In this document: in pieces, positions 31,712-40,681 of the stretch
Position numbering within the stretch: position 1 is the first letter of the stretch
How the letters are laid out: each line of letters opens with the position of its first letter
NCBI RefSeq assembly: GCF_028435365.1
Contig: NZ_JAGTJJ010000010.1
Location: 1-64,000, forward strand
Length of the DNA: 64,000 nucleotides
Source: Polyangium jinanense
GTDB lineage: Bacteria; Myxococcota; Polyangia; Polyangiales; Polyangiaceae
Direction of reading: 5' to 3'
The notes under the pieces: generated by a model
What the model was told of the DNA's origin: nothing
The model's input: the letters and a program-made list of their open reading frames with translations, nothing else
The model's database searches: none
Translations under genes and position numbers: made by a program

Positions 31712-33550
31712 ATGACACGGCGCAAGACGCTCCTTGGATCGGCGCTCCTCTCGCTGCTCCTTTTGTGGTCCAACGATGATGCCTTCGCGCGCCCCGGCGG
31801 CGGCAGCTCTTTCAAGGGAGGCTCGCGCTCGTCCGGTAGCAGCAGCAGCGGGAGCCGGTCGTCGGGCAGCAGCAGCAGCAGTGGCAGCCGTTCGTCGAGC
31901 AGCAGCAGCGGGAGCGGGAGCCGTTCGTCGAGCAGCGGCAGCAGCGGAAGCCGGTCTTCCGGTTCGAGCTGGGGCAGCCGCCCGGTCACGCTAGGCGGCA
32001 CCAGCGGGGGCGGGTCGAGGAGCTCCGGCGGCGGCGGAGGCTCCTCTCGCAACACCGTTTGGGCCTTTCGCGACCAGGGCGGGGTTCTTCGCGCCAAACA
32101 AGCCCCATCGCCCGGCGTATCGATCTATGCCGCACCTCTGCCGCACGCGCCCATTCCGATCGGACCCGACACGACGTCGACCGCCGAGCGCGTCGCCGGG
32201 TTCGTCTTCGGCGCCGGGTTCTTCGCCATGGGCGCGGGCGTGCTGGCGGCGCCGATGTTCCTCATCGGGCTCCTGCTTCATAGGCAACGAAAGCGTCACC
32301 AGCTCGACGTGGGCTGGTCCTCCGCCGGCCATTTCGTCGCCACCCGGGTCATGAACGCGCCGACCGAGCCGGAGGAGAGCCCGGCCGAGGTCCGCCGCAA
32401 GATGGAGCTCCTGCGCGGACAGGACCCCGATTTCTCGGTCATCCTGCTCGAAGACTTCATCACCGCGCTTTACGTCGAGGCACACACGGCCCGCGGTTCG
32501 AATGCGCTCGAAAAGTATTCCCCTTACCTGCGGCCGGCAGCACGGAGCACGCTCGGCGCGTTGCCGCGTGTCCCGGTCACCACCGTCATCGTCGGGGCGC
32601 TCCGGCTCGTGCATTTCGCGATCGACAGACGGACCCAGCTGAGCCGGCTCGTCGTGGAGCTCGAATCCAATTACACCGAGGACCCGCAGGGTGCCCCGCC
32701 GACCTCCTATTACGCGCTCGAGCGCTGGATCCTCGTGCGGGCCTTTGGCGCCCGCTCGCGCTCGCCCGATCGGGTGCGCTCGTTCGCCTGCCCGAATTGC
32801 GGCGCGCCGCTCGAACGCACGACGCACGGGCGTTGCACGTATTGCAGCCAGGCCGTGGACTCGGGGCAATTCGACTGGGTCGTCGAGCGGATCGACCTCC
32901 TCGCCCGCGAGAGCCGCGGGCCCATGCTCACGGGCACGACGGAGGAGGAGGGCACCGAGCTGCCCACGATCTTCGATCCAGGGCTCTCGGCGGCGCGCAT
33001 GGAAATGGCGCGACGCGACGCGTCCTTCACCGAATCGACGCTCTTCGGGCGCGTGCAATGGATATTTGCCTCCATGCAGCACGCGTGGACGTCGCTCGAA
33101 TGGAACCGGGCACGGCCTTGCCTCACGGATCGGCTCTGGCGAGCGCAGAGCTACTGGATCGAGGCGTATCGGCAGCAGGGGCTCCGGAACGTCACCGAGA
33201 ATGCGCGCATCCTGCGGATCGAGCTCGTGCGTATCGCCGCGGATCGGTGGTACGAGGCCGCGACCGTGCGGGTGCACGCGACCGGGCTCGATTACACGAT
33301 CCGGCTCGGGGACAACGCCGTCGTCGGCGGCAGGCGCGACAAGGAGCGCGCGTACACCGAATACTGGACCCTCGTGCGGAGCGCGACCCAGCACGGCCCC
33401 ACGCGCGCGGCTCCGGCCTGCCCGCAATGCGGCGCGACGCTCACCATGGAGATGGCCGAGCGCTGCGGGTATTGCGGAACGCTCGTCGAGGCGAGTACGT
33501 TCGACTGGGTGCTCAGCCGGATCGAGCAGGACGAGGCGTACACCGGTTGA
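31712..33550 (+). CDS. TIM44-like domain protein with two zinc ribbons
   Basis: This 612-residue protein starts with a signal sequence, then about 100 residues of Ser/Gly/Arg low complexity (31.8-32.05 kb), a transmembrane segment (about 165-190), a helical region and a first zinc ribbon CPNCGAPLERTTHGRCTYC. A TIM44-like (NTF2-fold) domain follows (about 440-560, WIFASMQHAWTSLEWNRARP), then a second ribbon CPQCGATLTMEMAERCGYC. Each ribbon is followed by a similar FDWVxxRI block, so the ribbon module is duplicated around the TIM44 domain. TIM44-like domains dock proteins at membranes. ATG 31712 is chosen because it lies two bases after the TPM gene. Confidence 0.8.
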   Translation: MTRRKTLLGSALLSLLLLWSNDDAFARPGGGSSFKGGSRSSGSSSSGSRSSGSSSSSGSRSSSSSSGSGSRSSSSGSSGSRSSGSSWGSRPVTLGGTSGGGSRSSGGGGGSSRNTVWAFRDQGGVLRAKQAPSPGVSIYAAPLPHAPIPIGPDTTSTAERVAGFVFGAGFFAMGAGVLAAPMFLIGLLLHRQRKRHQLDVGWSSAGHFVATRVMNAPTEPEESPAEVRRKMELLRGQDPDFSVILLEDFITALYVEAHTARGSNALEKYSPYLRPAARSTLGALPRVPVTTVIVGALRLVHFAIDRRTQLSRLVVELESNYTEDPQGAPPTSYYALERWILVRAFGARSRSPDRVRSFACPNCGAPLERTTHGRCTYCSQAVDSGQFDWVVERIDLLARESRGPMLTGTTEEEGTELPTIFDPGLSAARMEMARRDASFTESTLFGRVQWIFASMQHAWTSLEWNRARPCLTDRLWRAQSYWIEAYRQQGLRNVTENARILRIELVRIAADRWYEAATVRVHATGLDYTIRLGDNAVVGGRRDKERAYTEYWTLVRSATQHGPTRAAPACPQCGATLTMEMAERCGYCGTLVEASTFDWVLSRIEQDEAYTG

Positions 33551-33559
33551 CCGGGGGGC

Positions 33560-34663
33560 TCAGCCTCGTCCGCCCGCCGCAGGCCGGGGCAGCGACCGAT
33601 CCCAGAGCTCCTCTCGATAGGAAATATCGCCGAGAAGCCGCTCGAAATCGGCGATCGGCATGCTGCACCGGCCGTGCTCGTCCTCGATGCGCACGTCCGC
33701 TCCCTCGAACCAGCGCTCCCGCGGATCGATGGGGTCGTCATAATGCACGCAGCCATTCTCCCAATCGATCGAGAGCACCAGAATCTTGTGCTCCGCGTGT
33801 CGGATCGGCTCACCGCCCGCGTCGCCCTGGAAGCTCGTCACGGCGGGGAGCACGATCGTCGCGAAGACCGGCTCGCCTTTGCGCGTCGATTGATCGAGGA
33901 TCGACAGCCCGTCGCGCGCGAGGTCGGCGACGCCTTCCGTGGAAATGCCGAGCTTCGCGAAGGCCTTTGCCATCATCGCGTGCTCGGTCGAGAGCGTCTT
34001 CCAGGGTTTGCCCGTGACCGCGACGAGGAGCCGCTCGAACGCGCCCATTTCGAGCCCGGTCCCGACGCGCTCGCCGCCCTTGAAGTGGCTGTCGAGGATG
34101 TTGTCGTAATCGAGGTCGGGGTATGCGAACTCCATGCACGCGACCTGGAAGATGCGGCTGATGGGGTTTCGCCCGCGCTCGCCCACGTTCGGCAAGAGGA
34201 TGTCCTCGTCGCAGACGAGCTCCTCGCCCGATCGCAGCGTGGCCCGGCCCGACGCCGAAATGAGCCCGGCCACGAGGCGCGCATATTCGGCCGGATCCTG
34301 CACGGCTAGATAGCTTTCGAGGCAGGCCGCGGCGCACGTGCCCTTGAGCCCCTGATTGATGCGCCCCGGATTCGCCAGGTTCTGCACGAGCTCGAAGAGC
34401 GCGCGATTTCTCCCCTCCGGCGCCGCGAAGAAGCTCCAGAGCGGGCCCGTCGCGATCGCCACGAGCGATTCGACGAGCGGATGCCCGAGCGCGTCGAGCC
34501 GCGCGAGCCGCCCATCCCCCGAGAGCACACGCAGCGCGTCATCGAGCGTCGCGCGCCAGGGCCGCTGCGGCTCCGTCCATCCGGGAATGCGGCTCGGCGG
34601 CACGGCCCACGTTTCGATGGTGCCAGCGAGCTCTTCAAAGAGGCTTTCGACGGTGCCTCCCAT
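33560..34663 (-). CDS. Putative papain-like cysteine peptidase
   Basis: The 367-residue soluble protein has INQGLKGTCAAACLESYLA, with Q104 and C110 placed like the oxyanion Gln and nucleophile of papain-fold enzymes. Later EHKILVLSIDW (H292) and VHYDDPID supply a candidate histidine and acid. AGGGAGG five bases before ATG 34663 fixes the start and removes a non-conserved extension. No signal peptide is present, so the protein is probably cytoplasmic or exported by another route. It is divergent from the alpha-2-macroglobulin gene. The peptidase call is inferred from residue order only; a transglutaminase or other papain-fold role is possible. Confidence 0.5.
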   Translation of the reverse strand: MGGTVESLFEELAGTIETWAVPPSRIPGWTEPQRPWRATLDDALRVLSGDGRLARLDALGHPLVESLVAIATGPLWSFFAAPEGRNRALFELVQNLANPGRINQGLKGTCAAACLESYLAVQDPAEYARLVAGLISASGRATLRSGEELVCDEDILLPNVGERGRNPISRIFQVACMEFAYPDLDYDNILDSHFKGGERVGTGLEMGAFERLLVAVTGKPWKTLSTEHAMMAKAFAKLGISTEGVADLARDGLSILDQSTRKGEPVFATIVLPAVTSFQGDAGGEPIRHAEHKILVLSIDWENGCVHYDDPIDPRERWFEGADVRIEDEHGRCSMPIADFERLLGDISYREELWDRSLPRPAAGGRG

Positions 34664-34930
34664 TCGAACCTCCCTCGCGTAGCATGCCCCCGCGGCCGCG
34701 CGATTTCCAGATGGAAGCAGGCTTCCTCCCGCGTTTTCGAATGACGTCCTGGGTCGGAAATGGTGGTAGCATCGAACGATGGCGGCTCGCACGCGCGCCT
34801 CGTCTCCCTCGGGCCCACCCCGCGGCGTGGTTTCCACACGTCGCGGCCCGTCGGACACACACCGGAGCTCGTAACCATGCGTTTTTGTTCACCTCTCCGG
34901 CCGGCGCAGGGCGTGGAAAGGGCGCGGACC

Positions 34931-37900
34931 ATGTCCTCCGCTCGTACCCGCCCCGTCTGGCTCGTCCCGGCCGTGCTGCTCGCCTCCTCGTTTGGTCTCG
35001 TTTGCAGCAGCACGCCCTCCGTTCCCACCACACTGCCCGGACAACCCCCGCCGCCCGTCGTCATCGAGCGGGCCGTGCACAAGGGCGACGAGCCGCTGGT
35101 CTTCCCTCCCGCCGTGTCGCGCAATGCGCGCCTGCCGGTGGACGGCGACGAGGTCGAGCGCACCTCCACCGACCTCGAGGTCCAGAGCCCGAGCCTCGAC
35201 AGCGACGGCAAATTCTCCTTTCGCGGCACCTCGTTCCGCATCTCCTTCAATCAGCGCGTCGCCCGCCCCGCGGCCGATCCCAATGCGAAGGGCCCCACGA
35301 AGGCCGCCGAGGGCACGATCCGCCTGACGCCGAGCGTCGAGGGGGAGGCGTATTGGCTCAACGACACCACGCTCGAATTCGTGGCGAAGCGCCCCTTCGA
35401 CACGGAGACCACGTACGGCGTGGAAATCGGCGAAGTGAAGACGCCCGCGGGCGCCGGCCTGAAACAGGCGTGGAAAGCGCAATTCAAGGCGACGCCGGGG
35501 GTCACGATCGCCGGGAAGGACCTCGGCTACATTCCCGTCCCCGGCCGCCACCGCGTGATCGCGATGCACCCGAACGACGGCCTCGACGTCGGCGCGCGCG
35601 AGACGTTCGCCGTGCTTTATGATCAGCCCATCGATCTCGGCCTCGCGCGGAGCCTGATCACGCTGACGGAGGCGGCGAGCGAGCGACCCCTCTCCGTCGT
35701 GTTCGATCATCCGAAGACGCCGACGTTCCAGGGCATCAAGGTCGACCCGAAGCTCGTCGTGCTCGTCCGGCCCGTCTCGCCCGTCGCGCCCGGCAAGAAG
35801 CTGGTCCTCCAGGCAAAACCTCGTTTTTTGGAAAAACTTCATCAGACGCGCGAGATCGAAGTGACTGTGGCCGAGCCGCTCGCGTTCCAGGATGTGACGT
35901 GTGAATGGTACTGGGACGACGACGGACGGCAGCGGTCGTGCACGTTCCAGGACGGGAAGCTGTACACGGCGGGGCGCGAGATTCGCGTGGCGTTCAATAC
36001 GGCCGTCGCGACCCCGGACGACAAGCTCGCGGCCCGCGTGCGCGTGAGCCCGCCCGTGCGAAACATGACCCTGCGGAACGAGCGCTGGGACGATGAAATC
36101 GTGATCCGCGGCGAGTTCGAGCCCTCGAAATCGTACGAGGTCTCGATCGAGGGCCTCACCGACGATCATGGCAATCGCCTCGTGAAGCCCGTGTCGTTCC
36201 GCGTGGAAATGGCCCCGATGCCCGCGAGCGTGACCATGGCGGACGGCATGTTGTGGCTCGATCCGGAGACGACGCGCCATTTCGCCGTGACCTCGCGCAA
36301 CATCTCGAAAGCCTCGCTCCTCGCCTGGCCCGTCGCCTCCGCGGACCGCGCCGCGCAGGAGGTCGCGCTCCGGCGCGTGCGCACGCGGGACCTGCCTCCC
36401 GAGGCCGCGCCCGTGCGGATTCCGATCGCCATCAAGGCCGAGCGAAACAAGCTCGTGACGACGCAACTCGATCTCTCGAAGCACCTCTCGGCGGGGCAAA
36501 GTTACGTCACGACGATCGCCGCCGACGAGATTGCCTTCAGCGCGAAGCTCGCGAAGTTCCCGCGCGGGAGCGAGGCCGCGAAGCCCATCGTCGCTTTGAT
36601 TCGCCCGGGCGACGAGCGCTCGCTCGCCGTGCATACCCGCGCGACGCCGAATGCGACGCTCGTGCAGGTCTCGCGTCTCGCGGGCGGCGCGCCGGTGCAG
36701 GGCGCGCTCGTGCGCCTCTCGGGCGACGAGAATTCGGCCGGCGTGACCACGGATGCCGCGGGCGTCGCGCTCCTGCCCTTCGACCTGCGCACGACCGAGC
36801 GGCCTTTCCTCGACGTGCGCGCGCAGGACGCCGATTTCATTCTTCCACTCGACGGGGACGGTATCACGGAGCGCCAGATCTTCCCCGACCTCGCCTCGGG
36901 CGAGGGAGCGCCCTCCTCGTTCGGGCGGGCGTTCGTCCTGACGGACCGTGGTATTTACCGGCCCGGTTCGAGTGTGTTCGTCAAGGCAACCGTTCGCAAG
37001 CCCGACGGGGCCGCGCTCTCGCCCATTGCCGGCGCATCCTTGCGATTGCACGTCGTGGGCCCGACGGGTGACGACGTCTTCCAGCAGACGCTCACGACGA
37101 ACGACATGGGCAGCCTCTCGACGACGATCACCATTCCGGCCGACGCCAAGATCGGCCGTCACCAGATCCTCCTGGAGCAGCCCGAGCAAGGTGAAAACGG
37201 CGAGCCGCTCGCGCAGACGATCGTGCAGGTGGCCGAGTTCGAGCCACCTCGATTCGTGGTCGACGTCGACGCGTCCGCGGACGCCAAGAATACGCTGCGG
37301 GCCGAGGTGCGGGCGCGCTATCTGTTCGGCGCGCCGATGGACGGCGCGACCGCGTCGTGGACGGTGCGGCGCGAGGGCGCGCCATTCCCGGAGGGGCCAT
37401 TGACCGCGGCGGGGCTCTCGTTCCGGCGCGCGCCTCGCTGGTACGACGACGAGGAGCAGCCGTGGTCGCGCGCGGGCGAGGGATCGCTCTCGGCCGATGG
37501 GAAGCTCGCGGTGGTGCAGGCGCTCGAAATCGCGTCCGCGCTCGGGCCGCAGAGATTCGTGATCGAGGCGGACGTGACCGACGCCTCGCACCGGCACGTC
37601 GCGGGGAGGGGAAGCGTCGTGGTTCATCCGGCCAAACGATATGCTGGCATGAAGCTGCCCTCGACGTGGTATGGCGTGGGCGACGACGTGCCCGTCGATC
37701 TCGGCGTGATCGATCCGGAGGGGCGGCCCGTCGAGGGCGCGACCGTGACGGCGAAGCTCGAGCGGATCGAGTGGCAATACGCGAGGCGGCGCGGCGCCGG
37801 CGGATCGCTCGAATGGGACTGGACGTCGAAGCGGGTCGAGGCCGGTCGTTGCACGGTGACGAGCGCAAAGCAGCCCGCGACGTGCAAGGTGAACCTCGGC

Positions 37901-40681
37901 CGCTCGGGAAGCTACGAGATCACGGCCGAGGTGGACGGACGGCCCGGCGGCGCGATGGGGCTCTGGGCCTATGGGAGCGAGGGCGAGGTGCTGCCGTCCG
38001 CCCCGGAAAGGCCGCACGCGCTGGATCTCTCGGCCGACAAATCGAAATATGCGCCCGGCGAGACGGCGAAGATCCTCGTGCGCAATCCGTTCCCCGAGGC
38101 GACGCTCGTGACAACGATCGAGCAGGGCGATCTGCTGGAAAAGCGTTCGATGCGGGTGAAGGCGGGCGCGACGGTGATCGACGTGCCGCTCCGGGCCGAG
38201 CACGCGCCGTACGTGCACGCGACGGCGACGCTCCTGCCGATCGGCGCGAAGGGCCGCGCGGCTACCGATTACAAGATCGGCGCGGTGCGGCTGCCCGTGT
38301 CGATGGCGGGCGCGCGGCTCGAGGTCGCGGCGCGGAGCGACAAACCTTTTTATCGGCCGGGGGACGAGGCCGAGATCGACATCGAGGTCACGGACGGGGG
38401 CAAACCCGAGGGCGATGCGGAGGTTGCGCTCGCGGTGGTCGACGAGGGCGTCCTTCGATTGACGGATTTCCACCCGATCGATCCCGCCGTGGCGCTCCGG
38501 CCCGGCCGGGGCCTCTCGTTCCGCGTGCGTGATTCGCGCAGCGACCTCGGCGAGCTCTTCGAGCGCAGCCACGTGCCCGGCGACGGCGGCGGCGCGGTGC
38601 TTTCGACGATCACCGAGGCGCGCAAGAAATTCGTGGAGACCGCGCTCTTCAAGCCCGACGTGCGCCCGGACGCGCAGGGCAAGGCGAAGGTGCGCTTCAA
38701 GCTCCCCGATAACCTCACCGAGTTCCGGATCATGGCCGTCGCGCTCGACCGCGAGGGCAAAGGGGCGAAGTCGGAGTCGAGCTTCCTCGTGAAGAAGCCA
38801 GTGATGCTCGTGCCCGTGGTGCCGCGATTCGCGCGCGTGGGGGATCGATTCGAGGCGGCGGCGATGCTGCACAACGAGACGGCCGCCGCGCTCGGCGCGA
38901 CGGTGCGGCTCGGGGCGCGGTCGCAGACGGTGAACGTGCCGGCGGGAGGCAAGGCGCGCGTGGGATTCTCGCTCGAACCGGCGGCCGCGGGCGCGCTCCC
39001 GCTCATGTTTTCGGCCGAGGACGAGGCGGGCAAGAAGCTCGACGAGGTGGAGGCGAAGCTCTCCGTGGACGAACCCGGGATCGATGAGCGGCCGCGGCTC
39101 GGAGGGGCGTTTGTCCGAAATGAAGAGGTTTTGCTGGACGTACCGGCGGGCGTGATCGAGCGGGGCGGGTTCATCACGGTGAAGGTGGGCGAGCACCTCT
39201 GGCCCGAGCTCGGCGCGCGGCTCGAATGGTTGCTCGGATATCCGCATGGATGCGTGGAGCAGACGACGTCGAGCACGCTGCCGCTCATTGCGGCGCGTAC
39301 GATTCTACCGCGTATCGGTGTCACGCGGCTCTCGGAGGGCGAGCTTCAGAAGCGGATTGCGGCGGGGATTCAGCGGCTCGCGACCATGCGCACGGCTTCG
39401 GGCGGGCTTGCTTATTGGCCGGGCGGCGACGAACCGAACGTATATGGCACGGCGTACGCGATCCGGGCGGTCATTCTGGCGAAGAAGGCCGGCGTCAATC
39501 CTCCGGCGAGCTTGCTCGAAGGCATGCAGCGGTTCCTGGCGGATCGAATGCTCGACGAGGACACGGCGCCCGAGGTTTCGGCCGCGATTGCCGAGAGCCT
39601 CGCCGATGCGGGCGCGCTCGATCGGAGCGCAGCGGACGCGCTCTTCGATCGGAAGGACAATCAGAGCGTCTTCGGGCTCGGTAGCCTCGCGCTCGCGCTC
39701 GCCTCGCTCCCGGACCAGGAGGATCGCGTGAAGACCCTGCTCGACATGATCGAGGGGAGCTTCGACGAGCGGGGCGCGCTCTCGAACACGAAGCGGATGA
39801 ACGATTTCTACTATTATGGTTCACCCTCGCGCTCGCGGGCGCAGGCGGCCATCGCGCTCGCGCGGCTCCGTCGCTCGTCGACGATCCTCCCGCTGCTCCT
39901 GCGGGAAATCGCCGCCGACATGGACGATTACACGACGCAGGCGACGGCGTATTCGCTGCTCGCGTTGAGCCAGCATCTCGAAGCGAGCACGGACGACGGC
40001 GTGGCCGTGCGCGTGAAGCTCGACGGTGAGAGCCTCGTGCCCACGGCGGATCTCGGCTTCGGCAGCAAGGAGTTTGCCGTTCCGTTGAGCCGCGTGCGGG
40101 GCAAGAAGATGAAGCTCGTGCTCACGGCCGAGGGGGAACGGTCGGTCGGGTATGCGATTTCGTCGGCCTGGCAGCGGGCGATCGCGGCCGCGGATTCGCC
40201 GGCTGGGACGCGGGGAGAAAAGGGGCCGTCGGTGTATCGGGTGATCAGCGATCCGCGCGGTGGGGCCGTGGATCTCTCGAAGGTCAAGGCCGGGGATCTC
40301 TTGCGTGTCGCGCTGTATGCGCGTCTCCCGGAGGTCGACGACGAGCGGCGCGGCTACGTCGCGCTCACCGATCGCCTGCCGGCGGGCTTCGAGCCGGTGC
40401 AGCCGGACCTCGCGACGGTGGCGAGCGCACCGGGGATCGATTCGCATCATCCGTTCTACTCCGCGCTCCGCTGGAGCTCGTCCGAGGCGAGCCATATCGA
40501 GATGCGCGACGATCGGGTGAACGTGTATTTCGACAAGGTCTGGGGCGATTCCGTTGCCGCGACGTACCTCGTGCGGGCGACCACGCCGGGCGTGTTCGCA
40601 TTGCCCGCGGCGGCCGGTGAGCTCATGTACGAGCCGGACAGCGTGGGGTACAGCGACGCCGGGCAGGTGACGATCCAATGA
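34931..40681 (+). CDS. yfhM: Bacterial alpha-2-macroglobulin
   Basis: A roughly 1,916-residue protease trap of the YfhM type. It has a signal peptide, a chain of beta-sandwich MG domains (repeated fibronectin-like strands, residues about 200-1300) and the thioester region GYPHGCVEQTTSSTLPL near residue 1440, whose Cys and Gln form the reactive thioester. An alpha/alpha barrel and receptor-binding-like C-terminus follow. Such proteins guard the periplasm by trapping proteases that breach the outer membrane. The region before the cleavage site, FGLVCSST, is a poor lipobox. ATG 34931 is preferred, but ATG 34877 is possible. The stop overlaps the PBP1C start (ATGA), the classic yfhM-pbpC coupling. 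Confidence 0.92.
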   Translation: MSSARTRPVWLVPAVLLASSFGLVCSSTPSVPTTLPGQPPPPVVIERAVHKGDEPLVFPPAVSRNARLPVDGDEVERTSTDLEVQSPSLDSDGKFSFRGTSFRISFNQRVARPAADPNAKGPTKAAEGTIRLTPSVEGEAYWLNDTTLEFVAKRPFDTETTYGVEIGEVKTPAGAGLKQAWKAQFKATPGVTIAGKDLGYIPVPGRHRVIAMHPNDGLDVGARETFAVLYDQPIDLGLARSLITLTEAASERPLSVVFDHPKTPTFQGIKVDPKLVVLVRPVSPVAPGKKLVLQAKPRFLEKLHQTREIEVTVAEPLAFQDVTCEWYWDDDGRQRSCTFQDGKLYTAGREIRVAFNTAVATPDDKLAARVRVSPPVRNMTLRNERWDDEIVIRGEFEPSKSYEVSIEGLTDDHGNRLVKPVSFRVEMAPMPASVTMADGMLWLDPETTRHFAVTSRNISKASLLAWPVASADRAAQEVALRRVRTRDLPPEAAPVRIPIAIKAERNKLVTTQLDLSKHLSAGQSYVTTIAADEIAFSAKLAKFPRGSEAAKPIVALIRPGDERSLAVHTRATPNATLVQVSRLAGGAPVQGALVRLSGDENSAGVTTDAAGVALLPFDLRTTERPFLDVRAQDADFILPLDGDGITERQIFPDLASGEGAPSSFGRAFVLTDRGIYRPGSSVFVKATVRKPDGAALSPIAGASLRLHVVGPTGDDVFQQTLTTNDMGSLSTTITIPADAKIGRHQILLEQPEQGENGEPLAQTIVQVAEFEPPRFVVDVDASADAKNTLRAEVRARYLFGAPMDGATASWTVRREGAPFPEGPLTAAGLSFRRAPRWYDDEEQPWSRAGEGSLSADGKLAVVQALEIASALGPQRFVIEADVTDASHRHVAGRGSVVVHPAKRYAGMKLPSTWYGVGDDVPVDLGVIDPEGRPVEGATVTAKLERIEWQYARRRGAGGSLEWDWTSKRVEAGRCTVTSAKQPATCKVNLGRSGSYEITAEVDGRPGGAMGLWAYGSEGEVLPSAPERPHALDLSADKSKYAPGETAKILVRNPFPEATLVTTIEQGDLLEKRSMRVKAGATVIDVPLRAEHAPYVHATATLLPIGAKGRAATDYKIGAVRLPVSMAGARLEVAARSDKPFYRPGDEAEIDIEVTDGGKPEGDAEVALAVVDEGVLRLTDFHPIDPAVALRPGRGLSFRVRDSRSDLGELFERSHVPGDGGGAVLSTITEARKKFVETALFKPDVRPDAQGKAKVRFKLPDNLTEFRIMAVALDREGKGAKSESSFLVKKPVMLVPVVPRFARVGDRFEAAAMLHNETAAALGATVRLGARSQTVNVPAGGKARVGFSLEPAAAGALPLMFSAEDEAGKKLDEVEAKLSVDEPGIDERPRLGGAFVRNEEVLLDVPAGVIERGGFITVKVGEHLWPELGARLEWLLGYPHGCVEQTTSSTLPLIAARTILPRIGVTRLSEGELQKRIAAGIQRLATMRTASGGLAYWPGGDEPNVYGTAYAIRAVILAKKAGVNPPASLLEGMQRFLADRMLDEDTAPEVSAAIAESLADAGALDRSAADALFDRKDNQSVFGLGSLALALASLPDQEDRVKTLLDMIEGSFDERGALSNTKRMNDFYYYGSPSRSRAQAAIALARLRRSSTILPLLLREIAADMDDYTTQATAYSLLALSQHLEASTDDGVAVRVKLDGESLVPTADLGFGSKEFAVPLSRVRGKKMKLVLTAEGERSVGYAISSAWQRAIAAADSPAGTRGEKGPSVYRVISDPRGGAVDLSKVKAGDLLRVALYARLPEVDDERRGYVALTDRLPAGFEPVQPDLATVASAPGIDSHHPFYSALRWSSSEASHIEMRDDRVNVYFDKVWGDSVAATYLVRATTPGVFALPAAAGELMYEPDSVGYSDAGQVTIQ

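Noticed and set aside
31800..32050. Ser/Gly-encoding repeats as a separate repeat element
   Set aside because: They are in frame inside the TIM44-like gene and encode its flexible linker.
34889..39247. A 1,452-residue open frame antisense to the alpha-2-macroglobulin gene
   Set aside because: It is a low-complexity Arg/His/Leu-rich reflection of the GC-biased codons of the real gene, with no motif or start signal.
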